From NCBI GenBank assembly GCA_016281125.1, contig JAEEIA010000040.1, forward strand, positions 26,784-90,783: 64,000 nucleotides of DNA, given 5' to 3'. Positions 55,083-64,000 of this stretch are shown here, in pieces. Numbering within the stretch: position 1 is the first letter of the stretch; each line of letters starts with the position of its first letter. The stretch is from Oscillospiraceae bacterium (GTDB taxonomy: Bacteria > Bacillota > Clostridia > Oscillospirales > Ruminococcaceae). A program made the translations under genes and the position numbers. Below the pieces are notes generated by a model. It was not told the DNA's origin, did not search any database, and saw nothing but the letters and a program-made list of their open reading frames with translations.

Positions 55083-56542
55083 TATAATTGTTCCTCCAGA
55101 ATCAGGTATGCGCAGGTTGCCTGCGACTTGGCTTCAAGATAATCAAGATCCATCTTCCAGTCCTCACATGCGATGAGCTGGATCAGCTCGGTCACGCGCT
55201 CATAGGCCTGCCGCATGTGCTCGGTATTCGGAATGACGAAATAGTTTTCCTGCAAAATTTTGCGCAGCTCCGTGCGGATGCCGTGCGGGATCGGCTCGGT
55301 CGCCGTGACCGGCTTGAATTCGCCGTGTACAAAGCGCGGCGTGATGTCCGCAGCAGCTCTGGCGATTTCCTGCGCGGCGCGGCGGGAAAAGACCAGCGCC
55401 TCCAGCAGACTGTTGCTTGCAAGGCGGTTGTTGCCGTGGACGCCGGTGTGCGCGCATTCGCCGCAGGCATAGAGCCGGTCTACGCGGGTCTGCGCATTGG
55501 AGTTGACGTCGATACCGCCCATGAGATAATGCTGGCAGGGGTAGATCGGAACAGGCTCTTTCGTGAGGTCGTAGCCCTGTTCCAGCAGCTTGTTGTAGAT
55601 CTTCGGAAAGCGCGCCTTTACGACTTCCGGATCCTCATGCGAAATGTCCAGCCAGAAATCCTTGGAGCCGGTGCGCTGGCTTTCCAGAATGATCGCATGG
55701 GAAACCACGTCACGCGGGGCGAGCTCCAGACGGTCATCATAGCGCTGCATGAAGCGCTCCATGTTGCAGTTGCGCAGATAGGCGCCCTCACCGCGGACAG
55801 CCTCGGAGATGAGGAAGCATTCGCGGGTGTGCTTGTTGTTGAAGGCGGTCGGGTGGAACTGAATCAGGCTGAGATTCTTGATGCGTGCGCCGAGCTCATA
55901 TGCAATGCGGATGCCGTCACCGGTTGCAATCGCGCTGTTTGTGGTGTATTCGTATACGCGCCCGATGCCGCCGGTTGCCATAATCAGGAAGTGGCAGTCA
56001 ACGGTTGTCAGTTCACCGTCGCGCAGCAGCTCCACGGAGAAGCCGGTTTCGGTCTGCATGGCGCGGCTCATGACAGTAAATTCAGAAATTGTCACATTCG
56101 GGAGGTTGCGCGTCTGTGCCAGCAGCCCTCTGAGAATCTCTGCGCCCGTGGAATCGCGGTAATGGAAGATGCGTCTGCGGCAGTGACCGCCTTCCAGCGT
56201 GCGGTCGTAGTCGCCGTCCGCGCCGCGGTCAAATTCCACGCCGTATTCGACCAGCTGTTCAATATCCTGCGCAGCCTCGGAAACAAGAATCCGGAGTGTT
56301 TTGGGGTTGTTCGTAAAGGCACCTGCGATGCGGGTGTCGTTTTCGTGCAGCTCGATGTTGTCGCCGGGGGAATTCCATACACCGGCGATGCCGCCCTGTG
56401 CGAGTGCGGAGTTGCAGAGGGTCGCTTCGCGCTTGGCCAGCACAAGCACCCGCAGATTTTCCGGCAGATGCAGCGCCGCATAGCAGCCTGCCGCGCCTGC
56501 GCCTGCAATGACAACGTCATAGTTTTGTTCGAGATTCACCAT
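55082..56542 (-). CDS. nadB: L-aspartate oxidase
   Basis: 486 residues from ATG 56542, behind AAAGGAGCCATTCTTT; the track start 56605 lies upstream of the promoter. FAD-binding N-terminus VVIAGAGAAGCYAALHL, then LAQGGIAGVW, HCRRRIFHYRDSTGAEI, EAVRGEGAYLRN, QHYLMGGIDVNS and GVHGNNRLASNSLLEALVF. It oxidises aspartate to iminoaspartate, the substrate of quinolinate synthase. The usual partner nadA is not in this operon. Confidence 0.95.
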   Translation of the reverse strand: MVNLEQNYDVVIAGAGAAGCYAALHLPENLRVLVLAKREATLCNSALAQGGIAGVWNSPGDNIELHENDTRIAGAFTNNPKTLRILVSEAAQDIEQLVEYGVEFDRGADGDYDRTLEGGHCRRRIFHYRDSTGAEILRGLLAQTRNLPNVTISEFTVMSRAMQTETGFSVELLRDGELTTVDCHFLIMATGGIGRVYEYTTNSAIATGDGIRIAYELGARIKNLSLIQFHPTAFNNKHTRECFLISEAVRGEGAYLRNCNMERFMQRYDDRLELAPRDVVSHAIILESQRTGSKDFWLDISHEDPEVVKARFPKIYNKLLEQGYDLTKEPVPIYPCQHYLMGGIDVNSNAQTRVDRLYACGECAHTGVHGNNRLASNSLLEALVFSRRAAQEIARAAADITPRFVHGEFKPVTATEPIPHGIRTELRKILQENYFVIPNTEHMRQAYERVTELIQLIACEDWKMDLDYLEAKSQATCAYLILEEQL

Positions 56543-56576
56543 AAAGAATGGCTCCTTTGACTTCAAAAGTAACTTT

Positions 56577-56605
56577 ATTATATCATAATATGCCGAAAAA
56601 AGCAA
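56577..56605 (-). promoter_or_regulatory. sigma-A promoter of nadBC
   Basis: Minus strand TTGCTT (56605-56600), 17-base spacer, TATAAT (56582-56577), 35 bases before the nadB ATG. Confidence 0.75.
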
Positions 56606-56700
56606 TGGATTTCAGAATGAAAAATCAGACGCGCAGTATACTGACAGGAGATGATCGGTATTGTTTCAACGTGCCGGAACTCCTGATATATGAAAAAATA

Positions 56701-56729
56701 TTGCAAAAAGAAGCCGGATATGTTATAAT
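56701..56729 (+). promoter_or_regulatory. sigma-A promoter of the 789-residue dockerin protein
   Basis: TTGCAA, 17-base spacer, TATAAT, 45 bases before the ATG. Confidence 0.8.
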
Positions 56730-56773
56730 ATAAAACGGCTGAGGCCGAACCAGATTCAGAAAGGGTGTAAGAC

Positions 56774-59143
56774 ATGAAAGGTACAAAAGGGATTTCCCTG
56801 CTCAGCGCGGCATGTCTGGCGCTGACGGGGCTTGCAGGCGGATTCCCGCTGTTTTCCGCAGAAACGCCCGCAGTCTATGCTGCGGCGGTGAAAGACATTC
56901 CTGTGATCCCGGAAACGGCGATGACACAGATCACCGCATATTTTGATGCGATGAAAACCTGCGAAAAGGCATATACCGATATCAATGCGGGGCCGGATCC
57001 GGCGTTTTACCACGCATACGTCAGCGATGTGCTGCGTAAGGCAGGCGAAAAGGATACGGTTTCCTTTGCTGTTTACAAAACGGCAGCGGAGGAATGTCCG
57101 TTCACGCCGCAGAATCTGAAAGAGAAGCTGACCGCGCTCAAGGTCTACGACAGCGCCAAGGATACGGTGAAGCTGGCGGCTGAAAACGCAGACGCGAAAA
57201 ATCTGAAAAACCGGCTCTGGTGGATTGACACGCAGGAGGATCCGGACGGCGTCGTGTATACCGTTTACGGCACGACCAACGAGCTGAAAACAGGAAAACC
57301 GAAGGCTGAGGATTCGGAATTCGCGGATTACTGCGATTGCAGCGCGGACGGCAAGCAGTATTACAGCATCGGCACGCCGGTGGTCATGGAAATCCGTCAG
57401 AATCTGAACGGTACGTTCTTTATTCGCCGTTATGAAAAGACTGACCGCTACACCGCAGGCGGCAGACTGTATGTCGTTTCGCATTCCGAGGAGCTTGGCG
57501 AGGATTATAAAACGGTTTATGCGCCGGTCGATCTCAAAATGCAGTTCAGGGATGCAGAAACCGGCAAGCTGACGGATGCGGCGTATCAGCTCTATAAAAT
57601 GCGTCTGCTTGACGAGCGGACACAGTCCTATTATGAGGTGAATGTGACGGTCTGCGATGTGATTGACGACAGTGGCAATCTGCGGCTCGAGTTCCCGGGT
57701 GAGGATACCGCGTTTGCATTTGAAAGACTGTGGAAAACGGTGGACGGTGAATTCAAGTATGAAGCCATGCCGGGCGAAAAGACGACTGTCGAGGCTGTCT
57801 GCAAGGATGCAAAGGGCAGCAGGGATGTCAAGGACAATCTGGTGCAGTCTTCGGGCGACACCGAACTGACCTTCACGATCACGAAAGATCCGCAGCTTGT
57901 CACATCCGATCAGCTGAGCAGTCTGTTTACGCAGGTCGGCTGGTATTATTCCGAGGTCGTGCAGGACGGCGGCGATTTTCAGACCGGGGAAGCCGCACCG
58001 GATTCTCTCGTCATGCATATGACGGAGGACGCGCTGTACAAGTCGCCCTATAAATCGGAGCTGACCGAGATCAAAGAAACAATTCAGGTTCTGCGGTATT
58101 ACACCGTGCCGTACAAGACCTATATGGAGTATGCCGATCAGCTGTTTGCCAAGCATTCCGATCTGAAAGAGATTCTCGGCGAGCGCTATGACAGCAAGAC
58201 GGATACGGTGAAGGTTTACGTGACGTTCAGCGGTTCCGGCGGGCTGGATACCGCGAATGTCATGGTGGATTATGTGGAAAAGGACGGTCTGTTCATCGTG
58301 CGCGGTGCAAAATGCACGCCGGAAAGCGAGATGACCGGTTATACGATCTCTGATAATGCAGTTGAGAATGTGGATTATTTCACAAAGGAGTATCCGCAGT
58401 ATTCGGTTCGCTATATGATCGGCACGCCGATGCAGATGACTGTCCGACGCAGTGACCTCGGGTATCAGATCGTGTCTTATACACAGACCGAAATGCTCCG
58501 CATCGGTGATGTGCTCACGCGCAGATTCTATACACCGGATGCGACCGGCCTGCCCAAGTATGTGTGCAATATTTATTCGCCGGTCAGGGTTACGGTCACG
58601 GACAATGCGACAGGCCTTCCGGCGGAAACGAAAACGGAGCTCAACAGCAGGACCGGTGCGCTGACCGTAACGACCGCGGACGGGAAGATCAAGGTTGCGT
58701 CCTCGTCCGGCACAGCGTATCTCTATGACGGGCTTGCATGGCGCTTTCCGGTCGAACCGCTGACCTTTACCGTGACCGGTGCATGCACGGTCAACGGAAT
58801 CGACGGCAAAACGCTGAAAGCGACAGGCAAGGAGAATACCTATGAGCTTGCAGCAAAGGACGGTATGGCGGAATTCACGGTTTCTGTCGGCAGGGAACCG
58901 GAGCGCGGCGATCTTTCCGGCGACGGCGATATCTCGGTTGACGACGCGCAGCTGACGCTGAAAGCCTATACAAAGAGCGTGGCCGGTCTGGACAACGGCC
59001 TGAACCCGGCGCAGGAGAAGGCGGCGGACATCAACGGCGACGGCGAGGTGTCTGTCGATGACGCGCAGCTGATTCTGAAATACTATACGCAGAAAAAGGT
59101 CGCAGGCAAGGACATCACCTGGGATGATCTGCTGAAAAAGTGA
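56774..59143 (+). CDS. secreted dockerin protein with duplicated unknown module
   Basis: 789 residues. Signal peptide (GISLLSAACLALTGLAGGFP). Residues ~45-370 and ~375-715 appear to be two divergent copies of one module. Each begins with a helical pair, then has YYSIGTPVVMEIRQ versus YMIGTPMQMTVRR, then VYAPVDLKMQFRDAETGKL versus IYSPVRVTVTDNATGLPA. Each copy closes with a beta-rich end. Residues ~718-785 are a canonical dockerin with two calcium loops, GDLSGDGDISVDDAQ and ADINGDGEVSVDDAQ. No catalytic motif recognised. Repeat element copy 3 starts 3 bases past its stop. Confidence 0.88.
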   Translation: MKGTKGISLLSAACLALTGLAGGFPLFSAETPAVYAAAVKDIPVIPETAMTQITAYFDAMKTCEKAYTDINAGPDPAFYHAYVSDVLRKAGEKDTVSFAVYKTAAEECPFTPQNLKEKLTALKVYDSAKDTVKLAAENADAKNLKNRLWWIDTQEDPDGVVYTVYGTTNELKTGKPKAEDSEFADYCDCSADGKQYYSIGTPVVMEIRQNLNGTFFIRRYEKTDRYTAGGRLYVVSHSEELGEDYKTVYAPVDLKMQFRDAETGKLTDAAYQLYKMRLLDERTQSYYEVNVTVCDVIDDSGNLRLEFPGEDTAFAFERLWKTVDGEFKYEAMPGEKTTVEAVCKDAKGSRDVKDNLVQSSGDTELTFTITKDPQLVTSDQLSSLFTQVGWYYSEVVQDGGDFQTGEAAPDSLVMHMTEDALYKSPYKSELTEIKETIQVLRYYTVPYKTYMEYADQLFAKHSDLKEILGERYDSKTDTVKVYVTFSGSGGLDTANVMVDYVEKDGLFIVRGAKCTPESEMTGYTISDNAVENVDYFTKEYPQYSVRYMIGTPMQMTVRRSDLGYQIVSYTQTEMLRIGDVLTRRFYTPDATGLPKYVCNIYSPVRVTVTDNATGLPAETKTELNSRTGALTVTTADGKIKVASSSGTAYLYDGLAWRFPVEPLTFTVTGACTVNGIDGKTLKATGKENTYELAAKDGMAEFTVSVGREPERGDLSGDGDISVDDAQLTLKAYTKSVAGLDNGLNPAQEKAADINGDGEVSVDDAQLILKYYTQKKVAGKDITWDDLLKK

Positions 59144-59145
59144 AA

Positions 59146-59205
59146 GGTATCGCTGCGCGATGCTTTATAATGGGCTGCCCCCATTATGAATCCGCCGGAG
59201 GCACG
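59146..59205. repeat. interspersed palindromic element, copy 3 (internally deleted, inverted)
   Basis: 60 bp joining the two ends of the element: GGTATCGCTGCGCGATGCTT and, on the other strand, GTGCCTCCGGCGGATTCAT. The ~125-bp middle with both hairpins is missing relative to copy 2, and orientation is opposite. ATAATGGG and CCCATTAT are left facing each other. Confidence 0.65.
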
Positions 59206-59220
59206 TTTTTTAAAGCATGA

Positions 59221-59256
59221 GGGCGTCGGCTGAAACAGCCGGCGCCCCTGCGTTTT
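59221..59256 (+). terminator. terminator of the 789-residue dockerin gene
   Basis: GGGCGTCGGCTG pairs with CAGCCGGCGCCC (12 bp, AAA loop, one T-G pair), followed by CTGCGTTTTTT. Confidence 0.88.
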
Positions 59257-59281
59257 TTCTGTGCCGGAAGACAGCAATCCG

Positions 59282-59310
59282 TTGCACTTTTTCCGATTAT
59301 ATGTTATAAT
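59282..59310 (+). promoter_or_regulatory. sigma-A promoter of the 1254-residue LRR-dockerin gene
   Basis: TTGCAC, 17-base spacer, TATAAT, with a ~145-nt leader before the ATG at 59463. Confidence 0.8.
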
Positions 59311-59462
59311 GAAATCACCGGCGAAAAAAGGATGTAACCTTTTCCGAGCCGTTCCGGTCTATAAAGGGTGAAGGCGGATGCGTCCGCCGCGGCTGCCGCA
59401 GGCAGCTTCTGACAGAATCACTCTTAACATCCATTTCCACACACAGAAAGGCAGGTACATCT

Positions 59463-62400
59463 ATGAAGATGAAACGGACACTTTCATTCCTCAGCGCGGT
59501 CGTTCTGGCGCTGACGGGATCCGGCGCAGGCCTGACAGCGTCGGCAGGTGCGCCTCCGGTAGACGGCACAGGCGTCTACGAGGGCATGAAGTACAAGATT
59601 ATGAGCGGCAAGTGCTATATTCAGGGCTACACCTCCGCACTGCCGGAGGATGTCGTCATTCCGGATCGGATCGCCAATGCGCGGGTCGTCTGGATTGATA
59701 TGAATGCGTTTAAGGACTGCACCACGCTGAAATCCGTCACGCTCCCGGAAACCATTGAGCTGCTCAACGGCTACTGCTTCAGCGGCTGCACATCGCTGGA
59801 AACGATCAATATTCCGGATGGCGCGGCGAAGCTGGAGATTTACAGCTCCGCATTTGAAAATACGGCATGGCTGAACAAGAAGCACGCGGAAAAGCAGCTG
59901 GTCACGCTCGGTCATATCGCGTTTGACGGCTCTGCGTGTTCCGGCGATGTTGTGATTCCCGAGGGCATCACGTATATCGTGGAATCCGCATTCAAGTATA
60001 ATGATGACATCACGGGCGTCACGCTGCCTTCGACGCTGACAGAAATCGGATCGCTCGCGTTCTACGACTGCGATTCGCTGAAATCCGTAGCGATTCCCGG
60101 CAGCGTTTCGAAAATCCCCGACAGTGCATTTGACGGCTGCGAAAGCCTGGAATCCGTCACGCTGGAGGAGGGCGTCGAAAGAATTGAGCGGGAAGCATTT
60201 GAAAAGTGCAAATCCCTGAAAAGCATCGAGTTCCCGTATTCCCTGGAGCACATCGGAACGGACAGCTTTGCCGGGTGCAGCGCACTGGAGGAGGTCACGC
60301 TGCCGGAAAACCTGCGGACGCTTTTCAGCGGCGCATTTACCGACTGTGCAGCGCTGAAATCCCTCACATTCTCAAATTACTATACGGCGATTGACGGAAA
60401 ACTGCCGCCGGCAGACAACGAAAACATTGATTACGGCGTCACGATCAGCAATCAGGGACGCTATACCAAGGAAGCGTCCTATCAGGGCGTTGTGCGCGCC
60501 TATGATGATTCCCCGGCGCATAATTACTGCAAGCTGTTCGGGCTGAAATTTGAGTCCCTCGGTGAAAGACAGACCTCCGGCCGGTGCGGCCAGACGATGA
60601 ACTGGAAGATGGAGGGCGACACGCTGACATTCAGCGGCAGCGGCAAAATGAGCGATTATCAGACTCCGATGAAAATTAACGGCGAGTACACCGGCGAAAG
60701 CTATCAGGGCGTTCCGGCGTGGTATGCGTACCGCGACACCGTCAAGCATGCCGTGATCGGAGAAAATGTTAAGAGCATTGAAGGTGTTGCGCTGAGCGAC
60801 ATGGCAGCGCTGGAATCCGTCACGATCTATTCAAAGGATCTGAACATTCCGGAGTTTTATGACGGTCTTGCCATCAGCAACGGCGAAAAGGACAAGAAAG
60901 ACTATTATAACGGTGTGATCCGCGGTTATGCGGGCTCCACGGCACAGGAATATGCTGAAAAGTACGAACTCACGTTTGAGGAGATCACGGATCAGCCGGT
61001 GACTACAACAGCGCTTGTGACGACAACTGCACCGGTTACGACCGTGATCGGCGACCATGAGTGCCTGACAACGGCTGCAACGACCAAAGCGACAACGAAA
61101 GCGACAACCAAGGCAACGACCAAGGCAACGACCGCTGAAAACATCGTTACATTGGGCACGACGACGATGCCGGAGGATGCGGTTACCACACAGGGACCGG
61201 TGACATCGGCGCCGGACGATACGATCCGCGGCAAGTGCGGCGAAAGTGCAACATGGGCTTTCAACATTGTCATGGAGAATCTCTGGATTGACGGCGAGGG
61301 CGCCATGGCGGATTATGACATTGACCAGCAGGAATCTGCGCCGTGGTTTGCATATGCATTCTTTGAGAATGACATGTACCAGCGCATCCGTAAGATCAGT
61401 ATCGGCAGCGGCATCACGCGGATCGGTGACGGCGCATTCGTCGGCTGCGCAAGCGTGGAGAATGTTGAGGTACCGGCAAATGTTTCAAGTATCGGCAAAA
61501 ACGCGTTCTACCTCTGCGGCGCACTGGATCAGATCACGATTCTGAATCCGGCATGCGAGATCGCAGATACCGAATGGACAATCAGCAGCGGCATTAAGAA
61601 TAATCACGCGTTCTTCAACGGTACGATCCGCGGCTATGCAGGTTCCACCGCGCAGAAGTATGCGGAGAAGTACGGATACAAGTTTGAAGCAATCGGAAGT
61701 GAAACGACAACGGCTTCCGCGGTGACAACCGCGACGGATGTGACCCGAGCGGGCGAACACGGCTGCGACACCACAACTGCAAGAACCACAACGGCAGCGA
61801 CGACAAAAGCAACGACCAAGGCAACGACCAAAGCAACAACTTCGATAACCGAATCGGTTACGACGACCATGCCGGTAGAAACAACGACCTTTATGCCGGT
61901 CACCACGAATATGCCTGATTACAGCCGTTGGGGCATGTGCGGTGAAAAAGCAAACTGGGAGTATATCGGTTTGGGAGGCCTTGCGATCGAAGGCACAGGT
62001 GATATGTCCGATTATGACGTTGCCAACGGGCAGACACCGCCGTGGTATGAGCACGCAATCAGTGACGAGAATGAAAAAATGATCGTCAATATCCATATTC
62101 TGGACGGCATCACCGGCATCGGCCGTGATGCATTCAATGGATCTCACTGGATTGGCAATGTTACAGTTCCGGTCGGTGTCACGCATGTCGGGGAGCAGGC
62201 ATTCTGCAACTGCCGCGCACTTAATCGGTTGGTTTTCATGAATCCGGATTGTGAGATTGCAGACAGCGCATTGACCGTGTGCAACGAAACCGAAAACGGC
62301 AAGGGGTATTTCAAAGGCAAGATTGTCGGCTTCAAGGATTCCACGGCACAGAAATATGCAGAAAAGTATCATTATAAGTTTGAAGAACTGGATGTGGCTC

Positions 62401-63227
62401 CGGCGTCTGTTTATCCGCTGACGGGCATGGATGTCAGCCTCAAGCTGGTTCCGTATCTGAAAGCAGACGGCTATACGGAGGCTGAGCAGAAAAAATATCA
62501 GGCGAATGCCGAAGCAATTCTGAGCAAGGTCAAAAAGATTACGCTGACAGGGGATTATTACGTTGTTGATCCGGAGCATCCGGAAAAAACGGAAATGGTG
62601 ACCGGCGGAACGATGACGCTGACGGAAAATGAGCGCGATATTCGTTTACTGGCGCAATATGACGGCGGAATGCTCATTCTCCCGCGGCTCATGTCGAAAG
62701 CGGAAAACAGATTCAACGACAGCGGTACTGTTGATGCGACCGTCGCATTCCTTGATGAAAACGGCGAGGAACTGTTCCGGGTGGCGGTCTGTGCGTATGC
62801 ATGGAATACGGAAAGCGGTATCCGGTGTTATAACGACCGTTGCCTGTATGTGGCCGATCTGAGCAAATTTAATGCTGTGAATCCCAATGAATATGATGCT
62901 GACCTGGGAGGTGCCGAGCTCTGTCTGAAATCCTTCGGAAAGGATTTCGGCACAGCGGATTACGACTGCCTGACCGCGCTCGGCGATACCGACGGCAGCG
63001 GCGAGGTTGATGTGGCTGACGCACAGCTGGCGCTGAAAGCGTACACGGCCTATGTCGCAGGTCTGGATCAGAACCTGACCCGGCAGCAGATCGTGTGTGC
63101 GGATATCAACCGCGACAACACAGTCAGCGTGGAGGACGCACAGATGATCCTCCGGTACTATACAGAAAAGAACGTCGCACTCAAGAACATCTCGTGGGCA
63201 GATGTCCGCGGCAAAAATGAAGAATAA
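59463..63227 (+). CDS. giant BspA-type LRR surface protein with Thr-rich linkers and C-terminal dockerin
   Basis: 1254 residues. Signal peptide (KRTLSFLSAVVLALTGSGAG). Residues ~65-370 are BspA-like repeats. Cap units CG....W begin at ~372, ~590 and ~823, each followed by a short repeat block. Two Thr/Lys/Ala linkers (TTKATTKATTKATT) at ~511-584 and ~743-819 separate the blocks and look like glycosylation targets. A non-repeat domain lies at ~980-1165. Residues ~1173-1240 are a dockerin (GDTDGSGEVDVADAQ and ADINRDNTVSVEDAQ). It shares the cap unit and the GYxxSTAQKYAEKY segment with the genes at 12193 and 52294, so these form one paralogous surface family. Confidence 0.92.
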   Translation: MKMKRTLSFLSAVVLALTGSGAGLTASAGAPPVDGTGVYEGMKYKIMSGKCYIQGYTSALPEDVVIPDRIANARVVWIDMNAFKDCTTLKSVTLPETIELLNGYCFSGCTSLETINIPDGAAKLEIYSSAFENTAWLNKKHAEKQLVTLGHIAFDGSACSGDVVIPEGITYIVESAFKYNDDITGVTLPSTLTEIGSLAFYDCDSLKSVAIPGSVSKIPDSAFDGCESLESVTLEEGVERIEREAFEKCKSLKSIEFPYSLEHIGTDSFAGCSALEEVTLPENLRTLFSGAFTDCAALKSLTFSNYYTAIDGKLPPADNENIDYGVTISNQGRYTKEASYQGVVRAYDDSPAHNYCKLFGLKFESLGERQTSGRCGQTMNWKMEGDTLTFSGSGKMSDYQTPMKINGEYTGESYQGVPAWYAYRDTVKHAVIGENVKSIEGVALSDMAALESVTIYSKDLNIPEFYDGLAISNGEKDKKDYYNGVIRGYAGSTAQEYAEKYELTFEEITDQPVTTTALVTTTAPVTTVIGDHECLTTAATTKATTKATTKATTKATTAENIVTLGTTTMPEDAVTTQGPVTSAPDDTIRGKCGESATWAFNIVMENLWIDGEGAMADYDIDQQESAPWFAYAFFENDMYQRIRKISIGSGITRIGDGAFVGCASVENVEVPANVSSIGKNAFYLCGALDQITILNPACEIADTEWTISSGIKNNHAFFNGTIRGYAGSTAQKYAEKYGYKFEAIGSETTTASAVTTATDVTRAGEHGCDTTTARTTTAATTKATTKATTKATTSITESVTTTMPVETTTFMPVTTNMPDYSRWGMCGEKANWEYIGLGGLAIEGTGDMSDYDVANGQTPPWYEHAISDENEKMIVNIHILDGITGIGRDAFNGSHWIGNVTVPVGVTHVGEQAFCNCRALNRLVFMNPDCEIADSALTVCNETENGKGYFKGKIVGFKDSTAQKYAEKYHYKFEELDVAPASVYPLTGMDVSLKLVPYLKADGYTEAEQKKYQANAEAILSKVKKITLTGDYYVVDPEHPEKTEMVTGGTMTLTENERDIRLLAQYDGGMLILPRLMSKAENRFNDSGTVDATVAFLDENGEELFRVAVCAYAWNTESGIRCYNDRCLYVADLSKFNAVNPNEYDADLGGAELCLKSFGKDFGTADYDCLTALGDTDGSGEVDVADAQLALKAYTAYVAGLDQNLTRQQIVCADINRDNTVSVEDAQMILRYYTEKNVALKNISWADVRGKNEE

Positions 63228-63261
63228 AGTCCTGTATACAGACTGACACGGCAGTATTTTC

Positions 63262-63299
63262 AGCCCGCACCCCCGGATTCGTCCGCCGGGGTGCGGGCT
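63262..63299 (+). terminator. terminator of the 1254-residue LRR gene
   Basis: AGCCCGCACCCC pairs with GGGGTGCGGGCT, with further CGG/CCG pairing inside; TTCTGCG follows. Confidence 0.8.
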
Positions 63300-63403
63300 T
63301 TCTGCGTTTCACCGGATGAAACTGGCAAATCATCCCAAACCGCCGGGAGATTCGTGAGAAAAATAATCCGAAATGTGAAATTTGCTAAAATCGGAAAAAA
63401 CAC

Positions 63404-63433
63404 TTGCAATTCGGGGTAAGTTTATGATATAAT
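63404..63433 (+). promoter_or_regulatory. promoter of carB
   Basis: TTGCAA, 18-base spacer, TATAAT, 28 bases before the ATG. The leader is too short for a PyrR attenuator. Confidence 0.7.
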
Positions 63434-63460
63434 GTGTAGTTGAAGTGAGGTGTTCGCAAT

Positions 63461-64000
63461 ATGCCAAAAAGAACTGATATTAACAAAGTGATGATCATCG
63501 GCTCAGGCCCGATTATCATCGGACAAGCATGCGAGTTCGATTATTCCGGCACACAGGCTTGCAAGGCACTGCGCAAGCTCGGATACAAGATCGTGCTCGT
63601 CAACTCCAACCCCGCCACGATCATGACGGACCCGGGCGTTGCCGATGTGACCTACATCGAGCCGCTGAACTGCGCACGTCTGACCGAGATCATCAAGAAG
63701 GAGCGCCCGGATGCGCTGCTGCCGAACCTCGGCGGACAGTCCGGTCTGAACCTCTGCTCCGAGCTTGACAAGGCAGGCGTCCTCAAGGAGTACGGCGTCA
63801 AGGTGATCGGCGTGCAGGTCGATGCGATTGAGCGCGGCGAGGACAGAATCGAGTTCAAGGAAACGATGGAGTCCATCGGCGTGGAAATGGCACGCAGCGA
63901 GGTCGCCTATTCCGTAGACGAGGCTGTGAAGATTGCGGATCAGCTCGGCTATCCGGTCGTTCTGCGTCCGGCCTATACCATGGGCGGCGCCGGCGGCGGC
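63461..64000 (+). CDS. carB: carbamoyl-phosphate synthase large subunit (5' part, continues past window)
   Basis: 180 codons to the window edge. The N-terminus is diagnostic: [20 protein letters not shown], then [15 protein letters not shown] and [16 protein letters not shown], and the start of the first ATP-grasp domain ending in [15 protein letters not shown]. It makes carbamoyl phosphate for pyrimidine and arginine synthesis. ATG 63461 follows GTGAGGTGTTCGCAAT. carA is not just upstream, so it is either elsewhere or downstream. Confidence 0.95.
   Translation, partial: MPKRTDINKVMIIGSGPIIIGQACEFDYSGTQACKALRKLGYKIVLVNSNPATIMTDPGVADVTYIEPLNCARLTEIIKKERPDALLPNLGGQSGLNLCSELDKAGVLKEYGVKVIGVQVDAIERGEDRIEFKETMESIGVEMARSEVAYSVDEAVKIADQLGYPVVLRPAYTMGGAGGG

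Noticed and set aside
55088-56560. 490-residue plus-strand ORF
   Set aside because: Shadow of nadB, whose motifs are unambiguous.
61075-61135. Short tandem repeats resembling a CRISPR or satellite
   Set aside because: In frame, coding for Thr-Lys-Ala units inside a long ORF, with no spacers.

Overview
The window looks like a chromosomal segment of a GC-rich, anaerobic, gut-type member of the Oscillospiraceae, most like Ruminococcus. The reasons are Firmicutes gene order (rplS-lepB-rbgA-rnhB-yraN and tig-clpP-clpX-lon-engB), strong AGGAGG ribosome binding sites, many sigma-A promoters with a 17-base spacer, and five proteins carrying dockerin-type (EF-hand-like) modules. Three of these also carry BspA-type leucine-rich repeats. 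I found no tRNA, rRNA, CRISPR array, phage or transposase gene. The genus is an inference from content, not from a marker search.

Layout. 1-2.5 kb (minus): a gene open at the window edge that fuses a sugar-isomerase-like TIM barrel to an acyl-CoA synthetase, behind a ~240-nt leader with a terminator hairpin. 2.6-5.6 kb (plus): two small conserved proteins, then an ECF sigma factor overlapping a membrane protein with a cytoplasmic N-terminus and an extracellular dockerin-like module. 5.8-8.4 kb (minus): YfcE-like phosphoesterase, GyrI-like protein and a membrane protein. 8.6-9.5 kb: DegV. 9.6-12 kb (minus): a sortase cassette. 12.2-15.5 kb (minus): a giant leucine-rich-repeat dockerin protein. 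16-17.8 kb: GTP-type PEP carboxykinase. 18-24.9 kb: a TetR-controlled operon of two ABC exporter half-transporters plus a complete ECF-type importer (S, T and fused A subunits).

25.1-37.3 kb (minus) is one long carbohydrate-uptake-like locus: a large solute-binding protein, two permease pairs, an NHL/TPR-like protein, a Yip1-like protein and a DUF5696-like protein, interrupted by one AT-rich unknown gene. 37.8-45.3 kb (plus) is housekeeping: ferredoxin, L19, three tandem signal peptidases I, RbgA, RNase HII, YraN, a zinc ribbon, threonine synthase and a phosphoesterase. 45.4-52.2 kb is the protein quality-control block (trigger factor, ClpP, ClpX, Lon, EngB). 52.3-63.2 kb holds three more secreted dockerin proteins around nadB-nadC. 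The window ends in carB.

Several genes fit a surface-centred lifestyle: secreted dockerin proteins, a sortase, three signal peptidases, and a sigma/anti-sigma-like pair whose sensor carries a dockerin-like module. A short interspersed element occurs three times (one copy internally deleted). Its hairpins keep their pairing while their sequence changes, so the fold itself is probably under selection or copied as a unit.
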